NCBI RefSeq assembly: GCF_004337475.1
Contig: NZ_SJZJ01000001.1
Coordinates: forward strand, 186,001 to 250,000
Length of the DNA stretch: 64,000 nucleotides
Source of the DNA: Nocardioides jejuensis
GTDB lineage: Bacteria > Actinomycetota > Actinomycetes > Propionibacteriales > Nocardioidaceae
Direction: 5' to 3'
Notes under the pieces: model-generated
The model's database searches: none
Seen by the model: the letters and a program-made list of their open reading frames with translations, nothing else
Told to the model about the DNA's origin: nothing
Translations under genes and position numbers: made by a program
In this document: one piece after another, positions 1 to 7,177 of the stretch
Layout of the letters: the number at the start of each line of letters is the position of its first letter
Numbering within the stretch: the first letter of the stretch is position 1

Positions 1-175
1 TGCGGGCCGCCTCGCGGATCTCGAAGAGATCCGTGGCGAAACCGCCGACCGCCTTGACCACGTCGCCGACCGCTGTGATCACGATGTTGGAGACCTGGCC
101 GGCCGCGTGGGTCGCGGCCTCGATGGAGTCCTGGACCTGGTCCTTGCGGATCTCGGCCCTGCTGAGATTGCTCAT
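1..175 (-). CDS. Small helical protein of unknown function, C-terminus cut by the window edge
   Basis: An ATG at 175 opens a frame that runs off the left edge, so only the first 58 residues are visible. They begin MSNLSRAEIRKDQVQDSIEA and look like one amphipathic helix rich in Ala, Val and Asp, followed by VVKAVGGFATDLFEIREAAR. There is no signal peptide and no motif I recognise. It lies 48 nt downstream of the desaturase on the same strand and is probably cotranscribed with it. The ribosome binding site is weak. A membrane- or lipid-associated helical protein is possible, but I assign no function. Confidence 0.6.
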   Translation of the reverse strand, partial: MSNLSRAEIRKDQVQDSIEAATHAAGQVSNIVITAVGDVVKAVGGFATDLFEIREAAR

Positions 176-223
176 GGCTTCAGTCTCGGGTGTCGGTCAG
201 CAGACGGCAACGTGAGCACGCTC

Positions 224-1405
224 TCAGGCGGCGGCGACGACCTGGAGGCCGTCGTTGCCAGCCGTGGGCTGCTTCTTCCGGAACGGGAAGGTGACGATCT
301 CCCGGAGACCCGCCAGCGGACCCTCGGTGTAGGTGCTGTCGGGAAGCGAGAGCTGGAAGACCTGCTTCCAGACGCTCCACAGCTGCTTCGCCATCGGCGC
401 CTCGTTGTAGCGGACGCCGTACTTCTCGCAGAGCGCCTTCACCTCGACGGCGATCTCCTTGTAGCGGTACGCCGGGATGTCCGGGAAGAGGTGGTGCTCG
501 ATCTGGTAGCTCAGGTTGCCCGAGAGCACGTCGACGACGTGGCTGCCGGTGAAGTTCGCCGAGCCAAGGATCTGGCGGTAGTACCACTGGGCGTGCGACT
601 CGTCCTCGGTCTCCTCGATGGAGAACGTCTCGGCACCCTCCGGGAAGTGGCCACACCAGATGACCGACGACGACCAGAGGTTGCGGACCAGGTTGGCGGC
701 CATGTTGCCCACGAAGGTGAACGGAGCACCGGGGCCCGAGAGCAGCGGGAAGAGGACGTAGTCCTTCAGCGCCTGCTTGCCGGCCTTGGCCCGGAAGCGA
801 CGCAGGCCCGGCTTCATCTCCTCCCAGGTCTTCTCGCCCGCGAAGAACTTCTCGGACTCGAGCTCCTGGATCGCGGTGCCCCACTGGAAGAGCACCTGCA
901 GCGTGCCGCAGAAGATCGGGTTGAGCAGCCAGATCGGGTGCCACGGCTGCTCGTCGGTGACCCGGATGACGCCGTAGCCGGTGGCGTCGTGGTCCTTGCC
1001 GACGATGTTGGTGAACGTGTGGTGCACGTAGTTGTGCGTGTACAGCCAGCTGTCGGCGTGGATCGTGTTGTCCCAGTCGAAGTTCTTGGCGGTGAACTCC
1101 GGGTCGTTCATGAAGTCGTACTGGCCGTGCATCACGTTGTGGCCGATCTCCATGTTGTCGATGATCTTCGACAGGGAGAGGGCGGTGACGCCGGCGAGCC
1201 ACGCCGGCGGGAACCAGCCGGCCCACAGCAGCGCGCGGCCCGCGACCTCGAGCTTCTTCTGCTTGGCGACGATGTCGCGGATGTACGCCGCGTCCTTCTC
1301 GCCGAGGTCGGCGACGATGCGGGCGCGCAGGTCGTCGAGTTCCTTGCCGAACGCCTCGATCTGCTCGGGCGCCAGCTTGTGCTTCTGGGTGGTCGTGGTG
1401 CTCAT
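224..1405 (-). CDS. desA3: Fatty acid (acyl-CoA) desaturase, DesA3-like
   Basis: This is a 393-residue membrane di-iron desaturase that introduces a double bond into acyl chains. The three histidine boxes are visible: HNVMH at residues 89-93, HNYVHH at 124-129 and QIEHH ending at His304-His305, the classic HxxxH/HxxHH/QxxHH set. Hydrophobic segments lie between boxes one and two and near residues 190-240. The start at 1405 is preceded by AAGGAG with a 5-nt gap; an upstream in-frame ATG at 1480 has no such site. It is the second gene of a two-gene operon with its reductase (32-nt gap), as in mycobacterial desA3/Rv3230c and Pseudomonas desCB. Palindromes upstream of the reductase suggest control by the divergent TetR protein. 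The exact substrate cannot be read from sequence. Confidence 0.92.
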   Translation of the reverse strand: MSTTTTQKHKLAPEQIEAFGKELDDLRARIVADLGEKDAAYIRDIVAKQKKLEVAGRALLWAGWFPPAWLAGVTALSLSKIIDNMEIGHNVMHGQYDFMNDPEFTAKNFDWDNTIHADSWLYTHNYVHHTFTNIVGKDHDATGYGVIRVTDEQPWHPIWLLNPIFCGTLQVLFQWGTAIQELESEKFFAGEKTWEEMKPGLRRFRAKAGKQALKDYVLFPLLSGPGAPFTFVGNMAANLVRNLWSSSVIWCGHFPEGAETFSIEETEDESHAQWYYRQILGSANFTGSHVVDVLSGNLSYQIEHHLFPDIPAYRYKEIAVEVKALCEKYGVRYNEAPMAKQLWSVWKQVFQLSLPDSTYTEGPLAGLREIVTFPFRKKQPTAGNDGLQVVAAA

Positions 1406-1437
1406 GAGAACTCCTTGGTGAGGTTGGTTCTGAGAGG

Positions 1438-2550
1438 TCAGAGGTCGATGGAGACGTCGCCACACGGAGCCGAGATGCACGGCTTGATGTTGACGTCGTT
1501 GTCGGTGTTGAGGTCGCCAGTCAGGACGTTGCGCGTGATGCCCGTGAGCTTCGTGCTGACGCAGGCGTTGCAGATGCCGATGCGGCAGCCGTAGTCCGGG
1601 TTGAGCCCGGCGGCCTCGGCCTGCTCGAGGATCGTCTGACCGTTGTTGTCGGCCTTCTCGCCCGAGGCGGCGAAGACCAGCTCGCCGGTGGCCTCATCGG
1701 TCGGCACGGTGCGGGTCGGGGCAGCGAACTGCTCCAGGTGGAGCCGGTCGGAGATGCCTTCGGCCTCGAAGACGGCACGGACGCCGTCCATGAGCGGCAT
1801 CGGGCCGCAGAGGAACGTCTCGGCCTCGGCGAAGTGCTTGTCGGCCGCGACGAGGTGCTCGCGGCTGAAGAAGCCCTGCAGGTCGCCCTCGTCCGAGTTG
1901 GTGTAGGCCCGGATGATCCGGACGCCCTCGTACTTCGCCTGGATCTCCTCGAGCTCCTCGCGGTAGATCACGTCGTCAGGCGTGAACGCGTAGTGCAGGA
2001 AGGTGACCTTGCCGATGTAGGCACGGTCGGTCAGCGTGCGCAGCATCGACATCACCGGGGTGATGCCGGAGCCGCCGCTGATCAGCAGGATGCTGCGCGG
2101 GTGCGGCAGCGGGATGTGGAACTCACCCTGCGCGGGCGAGATCTGGACGATCATGCCGGGCGTCGCATTGGCCAGGAGCCAGGGCGACACGAGGCCGTTC
2201 GGGTCGACCTTGATGGTCAGCTCGATCTTGCCGTCGCGGCGGAACTGCGAGTTCGCCGGCGAGTAGCAACGCGTACGACGGATGCCGTCGATCTCGACGG
2301 AGAGCTTGACGAACTGGCCGGCCTTGAAACCGGCCCAGGTGGCGTTCGGACGAAGCGTGAGGGTGACGCTGTCGGCGGTCTTGCGCTCGACATCGGTCAC
2401 CTCGGCCCGGGTCTCGGTACGGGACCAGAGCGGGTCGATCATCTCGACGTAGCGGTCGACGCTGTGCGGGGTCGCGAGCGCGGCAGCAAAGGACGAGTCC
2501 AGGAAGCGGCGACCCATCCGGGAGGAGGTCAGCACCTGCATGCGGGACAT
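1438..2550 (-). CDS. Ferredoxin reductase (FAD/NAD(P)/2Fe-2S) electron donor for the desaturase
   Basis: This 370-residue flavoprotein probably passes electrons from NAD(P)H to the adjacent desaturase. The order is FAD domain with RTRCYSPANS, NAD(P) domain with ISGGSGITPVMSMLRTL and LCGPMPLMDGV, then a C-terminal plant-type 2Fe-2S domain. The cluster cysteines are Cys322, Cys327 and Cys330 (C-x4-C-x2-C), with Cys358 as the likely fourth ligand. The ATG at 2550 has AAAGGAG five bases upstream; an in-frame ATG at 2634 lacks one and would run through the operators. It is the first gene of the operon. The closest relatives I recall are Mycobacterium tuberculosis Rv3230c and Pseudomonas DesC, the dedicated partners of DesA3 and DesB. 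Confidence 0.9.
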   Translation of the reverse strand: MSRMQVLTSSRMGRRFLDSSFAAALATPHSVDRYVEMIDPLWSRTETRAEVTDVERKTADSVTLTLRPNATWAGFKAGQFVKLSVEIDGIRRTRCYSPANSQFRRDGKIELTIKVDPNGLVSPWLLANATPGMIVQISPAQGEFHIPLPHPRSILLISGGSGITPVMSMLRTLTDRAYIGKVTFLHYAFTPDDVIYREELEEIQAKYEGVRIIRAYTNSDEGDLQGFFSREHLVAADKHFAEAETFLCGPMPLMDGVRAVFEAEGISDRLHLEQFAAPTRTVPTDEATGELVFAASGEKADNNGQTILEQAEAAGLNPDYGCRIGICNACVSTKLTGITRNVLTGDLNTDNDVNIKPCISAPCGDVSIDL

Positions 2551-2572
2551 GGCGGCTCCTTTCAAAGTTTGG

Positions 2573-2611
2573 GTGAACACTCGTTTCTTCGGTGAACGGC
2601 TGTTCACCGAA
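2573..2611. promoter_or_regulatory. Operator pair upstream of the desaturase operon (DesT-type palindrome)
   Basis: At 2588-2611 there is a perfect 10-bp inverted repeat, TTCGGTGAAC and GTTCACCGAA, around a 4-bp centre. A degenerate copy, GTGAAC-N4-GTTtct, lies next to it at 2573-2586. Both share the GTGAAC-N4-GTTCAC core with the palindrome over the tetR promoter at 2671-2688. They lie between the divergent genes, 23-61 bp upstream of the reductase start, and are well placed to block its promoter. Confidence 0.75.
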
Positions 2612-2670
2612 ACTATCTCCGCCCCGGGACCCATAGGTCAACCTGATTCGGCGTGACGCCGCACACTTTC

Positions 2671-2699
2671 AGTGAACACGCGTTCACTCGCGTTACAAT
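2671..2699 (+). promoter_or_regulatory. Autoregulated leaderless promoter of the TetR gene with operator
   Basis: The inverted repeat AGTGAAC-ACGC-GTTCACT (2671-2688) is followed by a -10 hexamer TACAAT at 2694-2699. The ATG at 2706 comes only 6 nt after the hexamer and has no Shine-Dalgarno sequence, so the transcript is probably leaderless. The operator occupies the -35/-10 spacer, where a bound repressor would exclude RNA polymerase. Confidence 0.7.
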
Positions 2700-2705
2700 T
2701 CCGTC

Positions 2706-3353
2706 ATGAGCAGCGCAGGGGTCTCCCGGACGGAGCAGAAGGAACGCACACGGCGTGCGATCCTCGACGCTGCGCTGACCCTCGCCGAGGACGGCGGCCT
2801 CGCCGCCCTCTCGCTGCGCCAGGTGGCCAAGGAGATCGGCATCGTGCCGACGGCCTTCTACCGCCACTTCGCCAGCATCGACGAGCTCGGCCTGAGCCTG
2901 GTGACCGAGGCGTTCGATGCGCTGCGCGCCCTCCTGCGCGACGCACGGGCGATCCCGGAGGAGACCGACTCCGAGTGGGACCTCGCCGTCTCCATCGCCG
3001 ACAAGTCGATCGATGCCGTCGTCGCCCACGCACGCCAGAGCGACCGTCAGCTGCGCTTCATCGCGCGCGAGCGGCTCGCCGGCCCGGCCGCGGTGCGCGA
3101 CGCCGTACGCCATCAGCTCGAGCTGGTGGAGCGCGAGCTCGCGACCGACCTCGCCCACCTGCCGTTCACGCGGGCCTGGTCCGCCAGCGACCTCGCCGTT
3201 CTCTCCAACCTCCTGGTCAACGCGATGCTCTCCCACGTCGAGGAGCTCAGCCGCGCCACCAGTGCCGCCGACACCCGGCGCATCGCCGACACCGCCCGCC
3301 GCCAGCTGCACATCGTGCTGGTCGGCGCACTCCGATGGGACTCCAGCAAGTGA
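2706..3353 (+). CDS. TetR-family repressor, DesT-like, of unsaturated fatty acid synthesis
   Basis: This is a 215-residue regulator with an N-terminal TetR helix-turn-helix (residues ~15-62: RRAILDAALTLAEDGGLAAL, then LRQVAKEIGIVPTAFYRHF) and a helical ligand domain. The recognition helix 'VPTAFYRHF' followed by 'DELGLSLV' strongly resembles Pseudomonas DesT, which senses the saturated/unsaturated acyl-CoA ratio and represses desCB. The divergent desaturase/reductase operon and the shared palindromes support the same role. The stop overlaps the next gene by 4 nt (GTGA). Start at 2706: leaderless, directly after TACAAT. The ligand itself is inferred by analogy. Confidence 0.88.
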   Translation: MSSAGVSRTEQKERTRRAILDAALTLAEDGGLAALSLRQVAKEIGIVPTAFYRHFASIDELGLSLVTEAFDALRALLRDARAIPEETDSEWDLAVSIADKSIDAVVAHARQSDRQLRFIARERLAGPAAVRDAVRHQLELVERELATDLAHLPFTRAWSASDLAVLSNLLVNAMLSHVEELSRATSAADTRRIADTARRQLHIVLVGALRWDSSK

Positions 3354-4435
3354 CCAGCACCCTGCCCGCCATTCCCGACGAGCGGGCCGCCTCTCCCCTG
3401 GCCACCCTCGCGGCCGCCGCGCGCAACGCGTGGGCGATCTCGCCGTTCGGTGAGGGCATCGAGCAGTACGCCGGCATGCCGCAGCACGTGCTCGTCGACG
3501 AGCCGCACCGTCAGCTTCGTCGGTACCTCAGCAGCAAGCCGCACACCAAGGCGCGGCCGGTGCTGCTCGTCCCACCGCAGGCCGTGTCGACCAACTGCTA
3601 CGACCTGCGCCCCGGCCAGAGCCTCGCAGCGCACCTCGTCTCCCGGGGCCACGCGACGTACGTCGTCGACTACGGCGACATGACGTTCGCGGACCGCCAC
3701 ATGGGCTTCGAGGCGTTCATCGACGACATCATCCCGGCCGCGATCCGCCGCGTCTCGGAGGAGCACGACGGCGCCCCGGTCGACGTCGTCGCCTGGTCGC
3801 TCGGCGGCACCTGCAGCCTGCTGACCGCCGCGGCGCACCCGACCCTGCCGATCGCGTCCATCACGGCCTTCGGCACGCCGATCGACTACCGGCTGATCCC
3901 GGCGGTGCAGATCCTGCGCTACCTCGACAACGTGCTGGGCTCCAACGTGATGACGTTCGGCACGGGCCTGATGGGTGGTGTCCCCCGCCAGGTGACCCGC
4001 CTCAGCTTCCGGGCGATGGCGCCGATCCGCGAGCTGAAGAAGCCGCTCTTCCTCGCGCAGAACATCCTCGACCGCGAGACCCTCGCCCGCACCACCGCGA
4101 TCGACAACTTCATCAACGCGATGCCGGGCTACCCGGGCCGCTTCTACCACCAGGTCCACACCCGCCTGCTGACCCGCAACGAGCTCGCGACCGGCACCGT
4201 GCACCTCACGCACGGCCGCGCGGTGCGCCTCTCCTCGATCCGCACGCGCGTGCTCTTCATCGGCAGCCGCACCGACGCGATCGGCCCCGGCCCTGCGGTC
4301 GAGGCAGGCACGCGCTCCGTCCCCGGCGCGCGGTACGTCGCCGCCGACGGCCTCTCCCACCTCGGTCTCGTCGCCGGCCCGCAGGCTGCCCAGCTGGCGT
4401 GGACGCACCTCGACGCGTTCCTCGACGAGGTCTGA
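3350..4435 (+). CDS. PhaC-like alpha/beta hydrolase (Ser nucleophile)
   Basis: This is a 361-residue alpha/beta-hydrolase. The segment LVPPQAVSTNCYDLRPGQSL followed by HLVSRGHATYVVDYGD looks like polyhydroxyalkanoate synthases, but the nucleophile elbow is WSLGGT (Ser150) rather than the GxCxG of true PhaC. Candidate Asp (GSRTDAIGP) and His (GLSHLGLV) follow in the C-terminal part. An esterase, thioesterase or acyltransferase acting on acyl chains is more likely than PHA synthesis. I chose the GTG at 3350, which overlaps the tetR stop by 4 nt and implies translational coupling; an ATG at 3335 is the alternative. Its place behind a DesT-like regulator suggests a lipid-remodelling role (inference). 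Confidence 0.78.
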   Translation: MTSTLPAIPDERAASPLATLAAAARNAWAISPFGEGIEQYAGMPQHVLVDEPHRQLRRYLSSKPHTKARPVLLVPPQAVSTNCYDLRPGQSLAAHLVSRGHATYVVDYGDMTFADRHMGFEAFIDDIIPAAIRRVSEEHDGAPVDVVAWSLGGTCSLLTAAAHPTLPIASITAFGTPIDYRLIPAVQILRYLDNVLGSNVMTFGTGLMGGVPRQVTRLSFRAMAPIRELKKPLFLAQNILDRETLARTTAIDNFINAMPGYPGRFYHQVHTRLLTRNELATGTVHLTHGRAVRLSSIRTRVLFIGSRTDAIGPGPAVEAGTRSVPGARYVAADGLSHLGLVAGPQAAQLAWTHLDAFLDEV

Positions 4436-4450
4436 GCGACTCCCCCCGCG

Positions 4451-5815
4451 TCAGGCCGTGCGCAGGTTGCCCGGATCGGTGGCCGCACGCAGCCAGGGGC
4501 CGGTCAGCAGCAGCGCCAGCCCGATGGCCGCCCAGACGAGAGCGGCCATGACCAGCACCGCCGCCACGGTAGCCAGCAGCCAGAGCAGCGTGATGCCCGC
4601 GAGTGCCGCGCCGAGGAGCACTGCGCCGAGGAGCGTGCCACCGACGCCCATGGGCACGGCGACCAGGCCGATCTCGGCGCGCTGTGCACGAGCGACCAGC
4701 TCGCTGCTGCCACCGAGCGCCGCCAGCGATGCCACGGAGCGCTTGCCATCCAGGAGGGACTCGACCGAGTGGACGGCGAGCGAACCCACCACGGCAACCA
4801 GCGAGATAAGCAAGGCCACGCCGACGAGTCCGATCGCCCCCAGGTAGTACCCGCGGTCCTCGGGCTGGACGTCATCGAGAATGCCGGCCACCATCGCCGC
4901 GGAACCGCCTGCGACCAGGCCGATTCCCCCGACCGCAGCCGCCGCGCGGCCTGCCGGGCGTGGGTCCGACGCGAGACGCCGGGCCGCGAGCAGCACCGGA
5001 CCGGTCCGCGCACGGCGCGCCACCCGCCGACCGATGACGTAGGCGGTCCAAGGAGCCAGGCTGACCAGCCCTCCGACGAGGAGGACGATCGCCACGAGCG
5101 GCGCCGCGACATCGACCACGTCGGAGTCGCGCCAGAAGACGAGCATGGCCGCCCCGGCCATCACCCCACCCAGCAACAGGACGACGCCCCACGGGCGTGG
5201 CGGGCGCGGGTCGTGGCGCCGCGTCAGACCCAGCGGCGAGACGACGACCCGGCGATCAGCCGCCAGCCCCACGACGACGCCGAGCCCCGCGACCAGGACC
5301 ACCGTCAGGGCGAACTGCCACCAGGCCGGCGTCACGCTGGTCGGCACGAACCGCACGCCCGCACTGTAGAACGTCACACCCTCCTCACAGCAGCCACGCA
5401 TGGACACGCCACCGAAGAAGAGGCGGAGGAGCAGGAAGACACCGATGCCTGCGACGGCTCCCACAGCGGCCGGTACGCCGACCTCGACCGCACCGATGCG
5501 GCGTACCTCTCCGGGGGTGGCTCCGGCCAGCCGCAGCGCGGCGAGCCGACGCTCGCGGGCCGACGTCCCGAGCCGTACGGCCTGGAAGAGGAGCAGCAAC
5601 GCCGGGACGGAGAGCATCGCCGCGCCGAAGGCGAATCCGCCGCGTGTGCCGGCGTCGGCGACGACGCTGTACAGGCTCTCGTCGGGATACTGCGGAAGCA
5701 TCGCGATCGTCTGGGTGACGAGGAGCAGACCGCACACGATGGCGGTGCAGCCGGCGAGGAGCATCGCGCGCCCCTGACCCGCCGCGAGCGCGAGCCGCCA
5801 GCCCAGGCCGATCAT
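4451..5815 (-). CDS. ABC transporter permease, FtsX-like
   Basis: This is a 454-residue integral membrane protein with about eight to ten hydrophobic segments. 'ERRLAALRLAGATPGEVRRI' after the second segment, with a second, shorter match 'KRSVASLAALGGSSELV', is typical of FtsX/MacB-type permeases. It is the last gene of a padR-ATPase-permease operon; its ATG overlaps the ATPase stop (ATGA). It faces the PhaC-like gene convergently with 15 bp between stops. Such systems usually export lipids, peptides or antibiotics rather than import solutes; the substrate is not readable here. Confidence 0.85.
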   Translation of the reverse strand: MIGLGWRLALAAGQGRAMLLAGCTAIVCGLLLVTQTIAMLPQYPDESLYSVVADAGTRGGFAFGAAMLSVPALLLLFQAVRLGTSARERRLAALRLAGATPGEVRRIGAVEVGVPAAVGAVAGIGVFLLLRLFFGGVSMRGCCEEGVTFYSAGVRFVPTSVTPAWWQFALTVVLVAGLGVVVGLAADRRVVVSPLGLTRRHDPRPPRPWGVVLLLGGVMAGAAMLVFWRDSDVVDVAAPLVAIVLLVGGLVSLAPWTAYVIGRRVARRARTGPVLLAARRLASDPRPAGRAAAAVGGIGLVAGGSAAMVAGILDDVQPEDRGYYLGAIGLVGVALLISLVAVVGSLAVHSVESLLDGKRSVASLAALGGSSELVARAQRAEIGLVAVPMGVGGTLLGAVLLGAALAGITLLWLLATVAAVLVMAALVWAAIGLALLLTGPWLRAATDPGNLRTA

Positions 5816-6474
5816 GCGATCGTCCCGTCGAGCATGCGCACCTCGCGGTCGGCACGCGCCGCCACCCGGTTGTCGTGCGTCACCATGACGATGGCGGCTC
5901 CCGTCTCCTTCGCAGCGTCGTAGAGCGCGACGAGCACCTGCTCGCCGGCAACGGTGTCCAACGCGCCCGTCGGCTCGTCGGCGAAGATGACGCGTGGCGA
6001 GGTGACCAGCGCGCGGGCCAGCGCGACGCGCTGTGCCTCACCGCCGGAGAGCTCCCCCGGTACGACGTCGGCAAGGGCTCCGGCGTCGAGGCGCTCCAGC
6101 CAGCCTCGCGCGATCCGGTCGGCGGACGCGCGGGCGTGCCGCTCGAGCATCAGCGGCAGGGCGACGTTCTCGACCGCGGTGAGCTCGGGCACGAGCTGGC
6201 CGAACTGCAGCACGACGCCGAACTCACGGCGACGCAGGCGAGTCCGCTCGGCCTCGGAGAGATCGTCCAGGCGACGTCCGTCGTAGCTGATCTCGCCGGC
6301 TTCCGGGCGCAGGATGCCCGCGAGCGAGAGCAACAACGTCGACTTGCCGCTACCGGAGGGGCCCGTGATCGCGAGCTTCTCCCCCGCCGAGATGTCCAGG
6401 CTGACACCGCGGAGCGCCTCGGTACGTCCGTAGGCCTTGCGCACGGCGCGCGCTGAGATGAGCTGATCGGTCAT
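5812..6474 (-). CDS. ABC transporter ATP-binding protein, LolD/MacB type
   Basis: This is a 220-residue ATPase with Walker A GPSGSGKST, signature LSGGEAQRVALARAL, Walker B VIFADEPT and the switch His in VMVTHDNR. Its small size and the paired FtsX permease place it in the LolD/MacB/BceA group. The ATG at 6474 overlaps the padR stop (ATGA), and GGGGA precedes it; a further upstream in-frame start would overlap padR needlessly. It should energise the downstream permease at the cytoplasmic membrane. Confidence 0.92.
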   Translation of the reverse strand: MTDQLISARAVRKAYGRTEALRGVSLDISAGEKLAITGPSGSGKSTLLLSLAGILRPEAGEISYDGRRLDDLSEAERTRLRRREFGVVLQFGQLVPELTAVENVALPLMLERHARASADRIARGWLERLDAGALADVVPGELSGGEAQRVALARALVTSPRVIFADEPTGALDTVAGEQVLVALYDAAKETGAAIVMVTHDNRVAARADREVRMLDGTIA

Positions 6475-7010
6475 GACGGGTCCCCCTGGTGGTTCGAGCT
6501 GGACGGTGCATTCAGGCGCCCCTCGGCGGCCTCGAGCCACCGCAGGTCCGCGTCGAGGTGAAAGACCGCGTGGTCGATCGCTGCGCGGCCGGCCGGATCG
6601 GTCGTGGCGTCCTGCGCAGCGAGGAGCTCACGGAGCCGGGCGAGGTGCACCTCCCGCTGGCGCGCGAGGAAGGACCGCGCGTCGACCCCCGTGCGGAGCG
6701 CAGTCACCGCCTTCCGCACCAGCTCGTCGGCGGGATACGGGCCCGCGCTCTCGGGACTGGCCAGCCACGTGTCCAGCTCGGCACGGCCGGACTCCGTCAG
6801 TGCGTAGACGGTCCGCTCGGGACCACCGTCGCGGACGGTCTCCGCCACCTCGACGAGCCCGTCGCGCTCGAGCCGCTGCAGCGCGGCGTACACCTGCCCG
6901 TACGGCAGCTCCTTGGCACCCGGAAAGCGGATGTCGTGTTCACGTTTGAGGTCGTAGCCGTGGGCGGGCCCACTGCTCAGGACCCCCAGAAGGACATGCG
7001 AGATGCTCAC
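6471..7010 (-). CDS. PadR-family transcriptional regulator
   Basis: This is a 179-residue PadR regulator. The N-terminal winged helix reads VSISHVLLGVLSSGPAHGYD through PYGQVYAALQRLERDGLVEV (residues ~1-80), and a helical C-terminal domain carries WLEAAEGRL. I chose the GTG at 7010: the PadR fold starts there, and the -10 hexamer TATAGT lies 7 nt upstream, so the message looks leaderless. It is the first gene of the operon encoding the ABC exporter below. PadR proteins commonly repress a linked efflux pump until a toxic ligand binds, and the palindrome over its own promoter fits that arrangement. Confidence 0.88.
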   Translation of the reverse strand: MSISHVLLGVLSSGPAHGYDLKREHDIRFPGAKELPYGQVYAALQRLERDGLVEVAETVRDGGPERTVYALTESGRAELDTWLASPESAGPYPADELVRKAVTALRTGVDARSFLARQREVHLARLRELLAAQDATTDPAGRAAIDHAVFHLDADLRWLEAAEGRLNAPSSSNHQGDPS

Positions 7011-7017
7011 GTCGGCG

Positions 7018-7051
7018 ACTATACACACTGTGAATACACTGAGTGAATAGT
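7018..7051 (-). promoter_or_regulatory. padR promoter with a 34-bp near-palindromic operator
   Basis: The 34-bp stretch begins ACTATA and ends GAATAGT. It is an imperfect palindrome in which 13 of 17 base pairs match, and every mismatch is A against A or T against T. It contains repeated ATTCAC/GTGTAT half-sites. The minus-strand -10 hexamer TATAGT (7023-7018) forms its promoter-proximal end, so bound PadR would cover -35 to -10. The start codon follows 7 nt later. Confidence 0.7.
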
Positions 7052-7128
7052 CTTGAACCGAGTCGGTGGACCTGAGTAGATCGACGCAGGACACGGGGCA
7101 CCGCGCCGACAAGGATCGTCCCGGCACG

Positions 7129-7167
7129 ACGAAGGCCTCCCGACACGGGGGTGCGGGAGGCCTTCGT
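7129..7167 (-). terminator. Hairpin terminator after the MFS gene
   Basis: A perfect 14-bp stem (7129-7142 with 7154-7167; arms ACGAAGGCCTCCCG and its complement) encloses an 11-nt loop. It lies 10 nt beyond the MFS stop codon. There is no clear U-tract, which is common for actinobacterial terminators. Confidence 0.75.
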
Positions 7168-7177
7168 GGATGTGCGG

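Noticed and set aside
3350..4435. A polyhydroxyalkanoate synthase
   Set aside because: The catalytic Cys of the GxCxG box is Ser in WSLGGT, and no phaA, phaB or clear phasin gene is linked.
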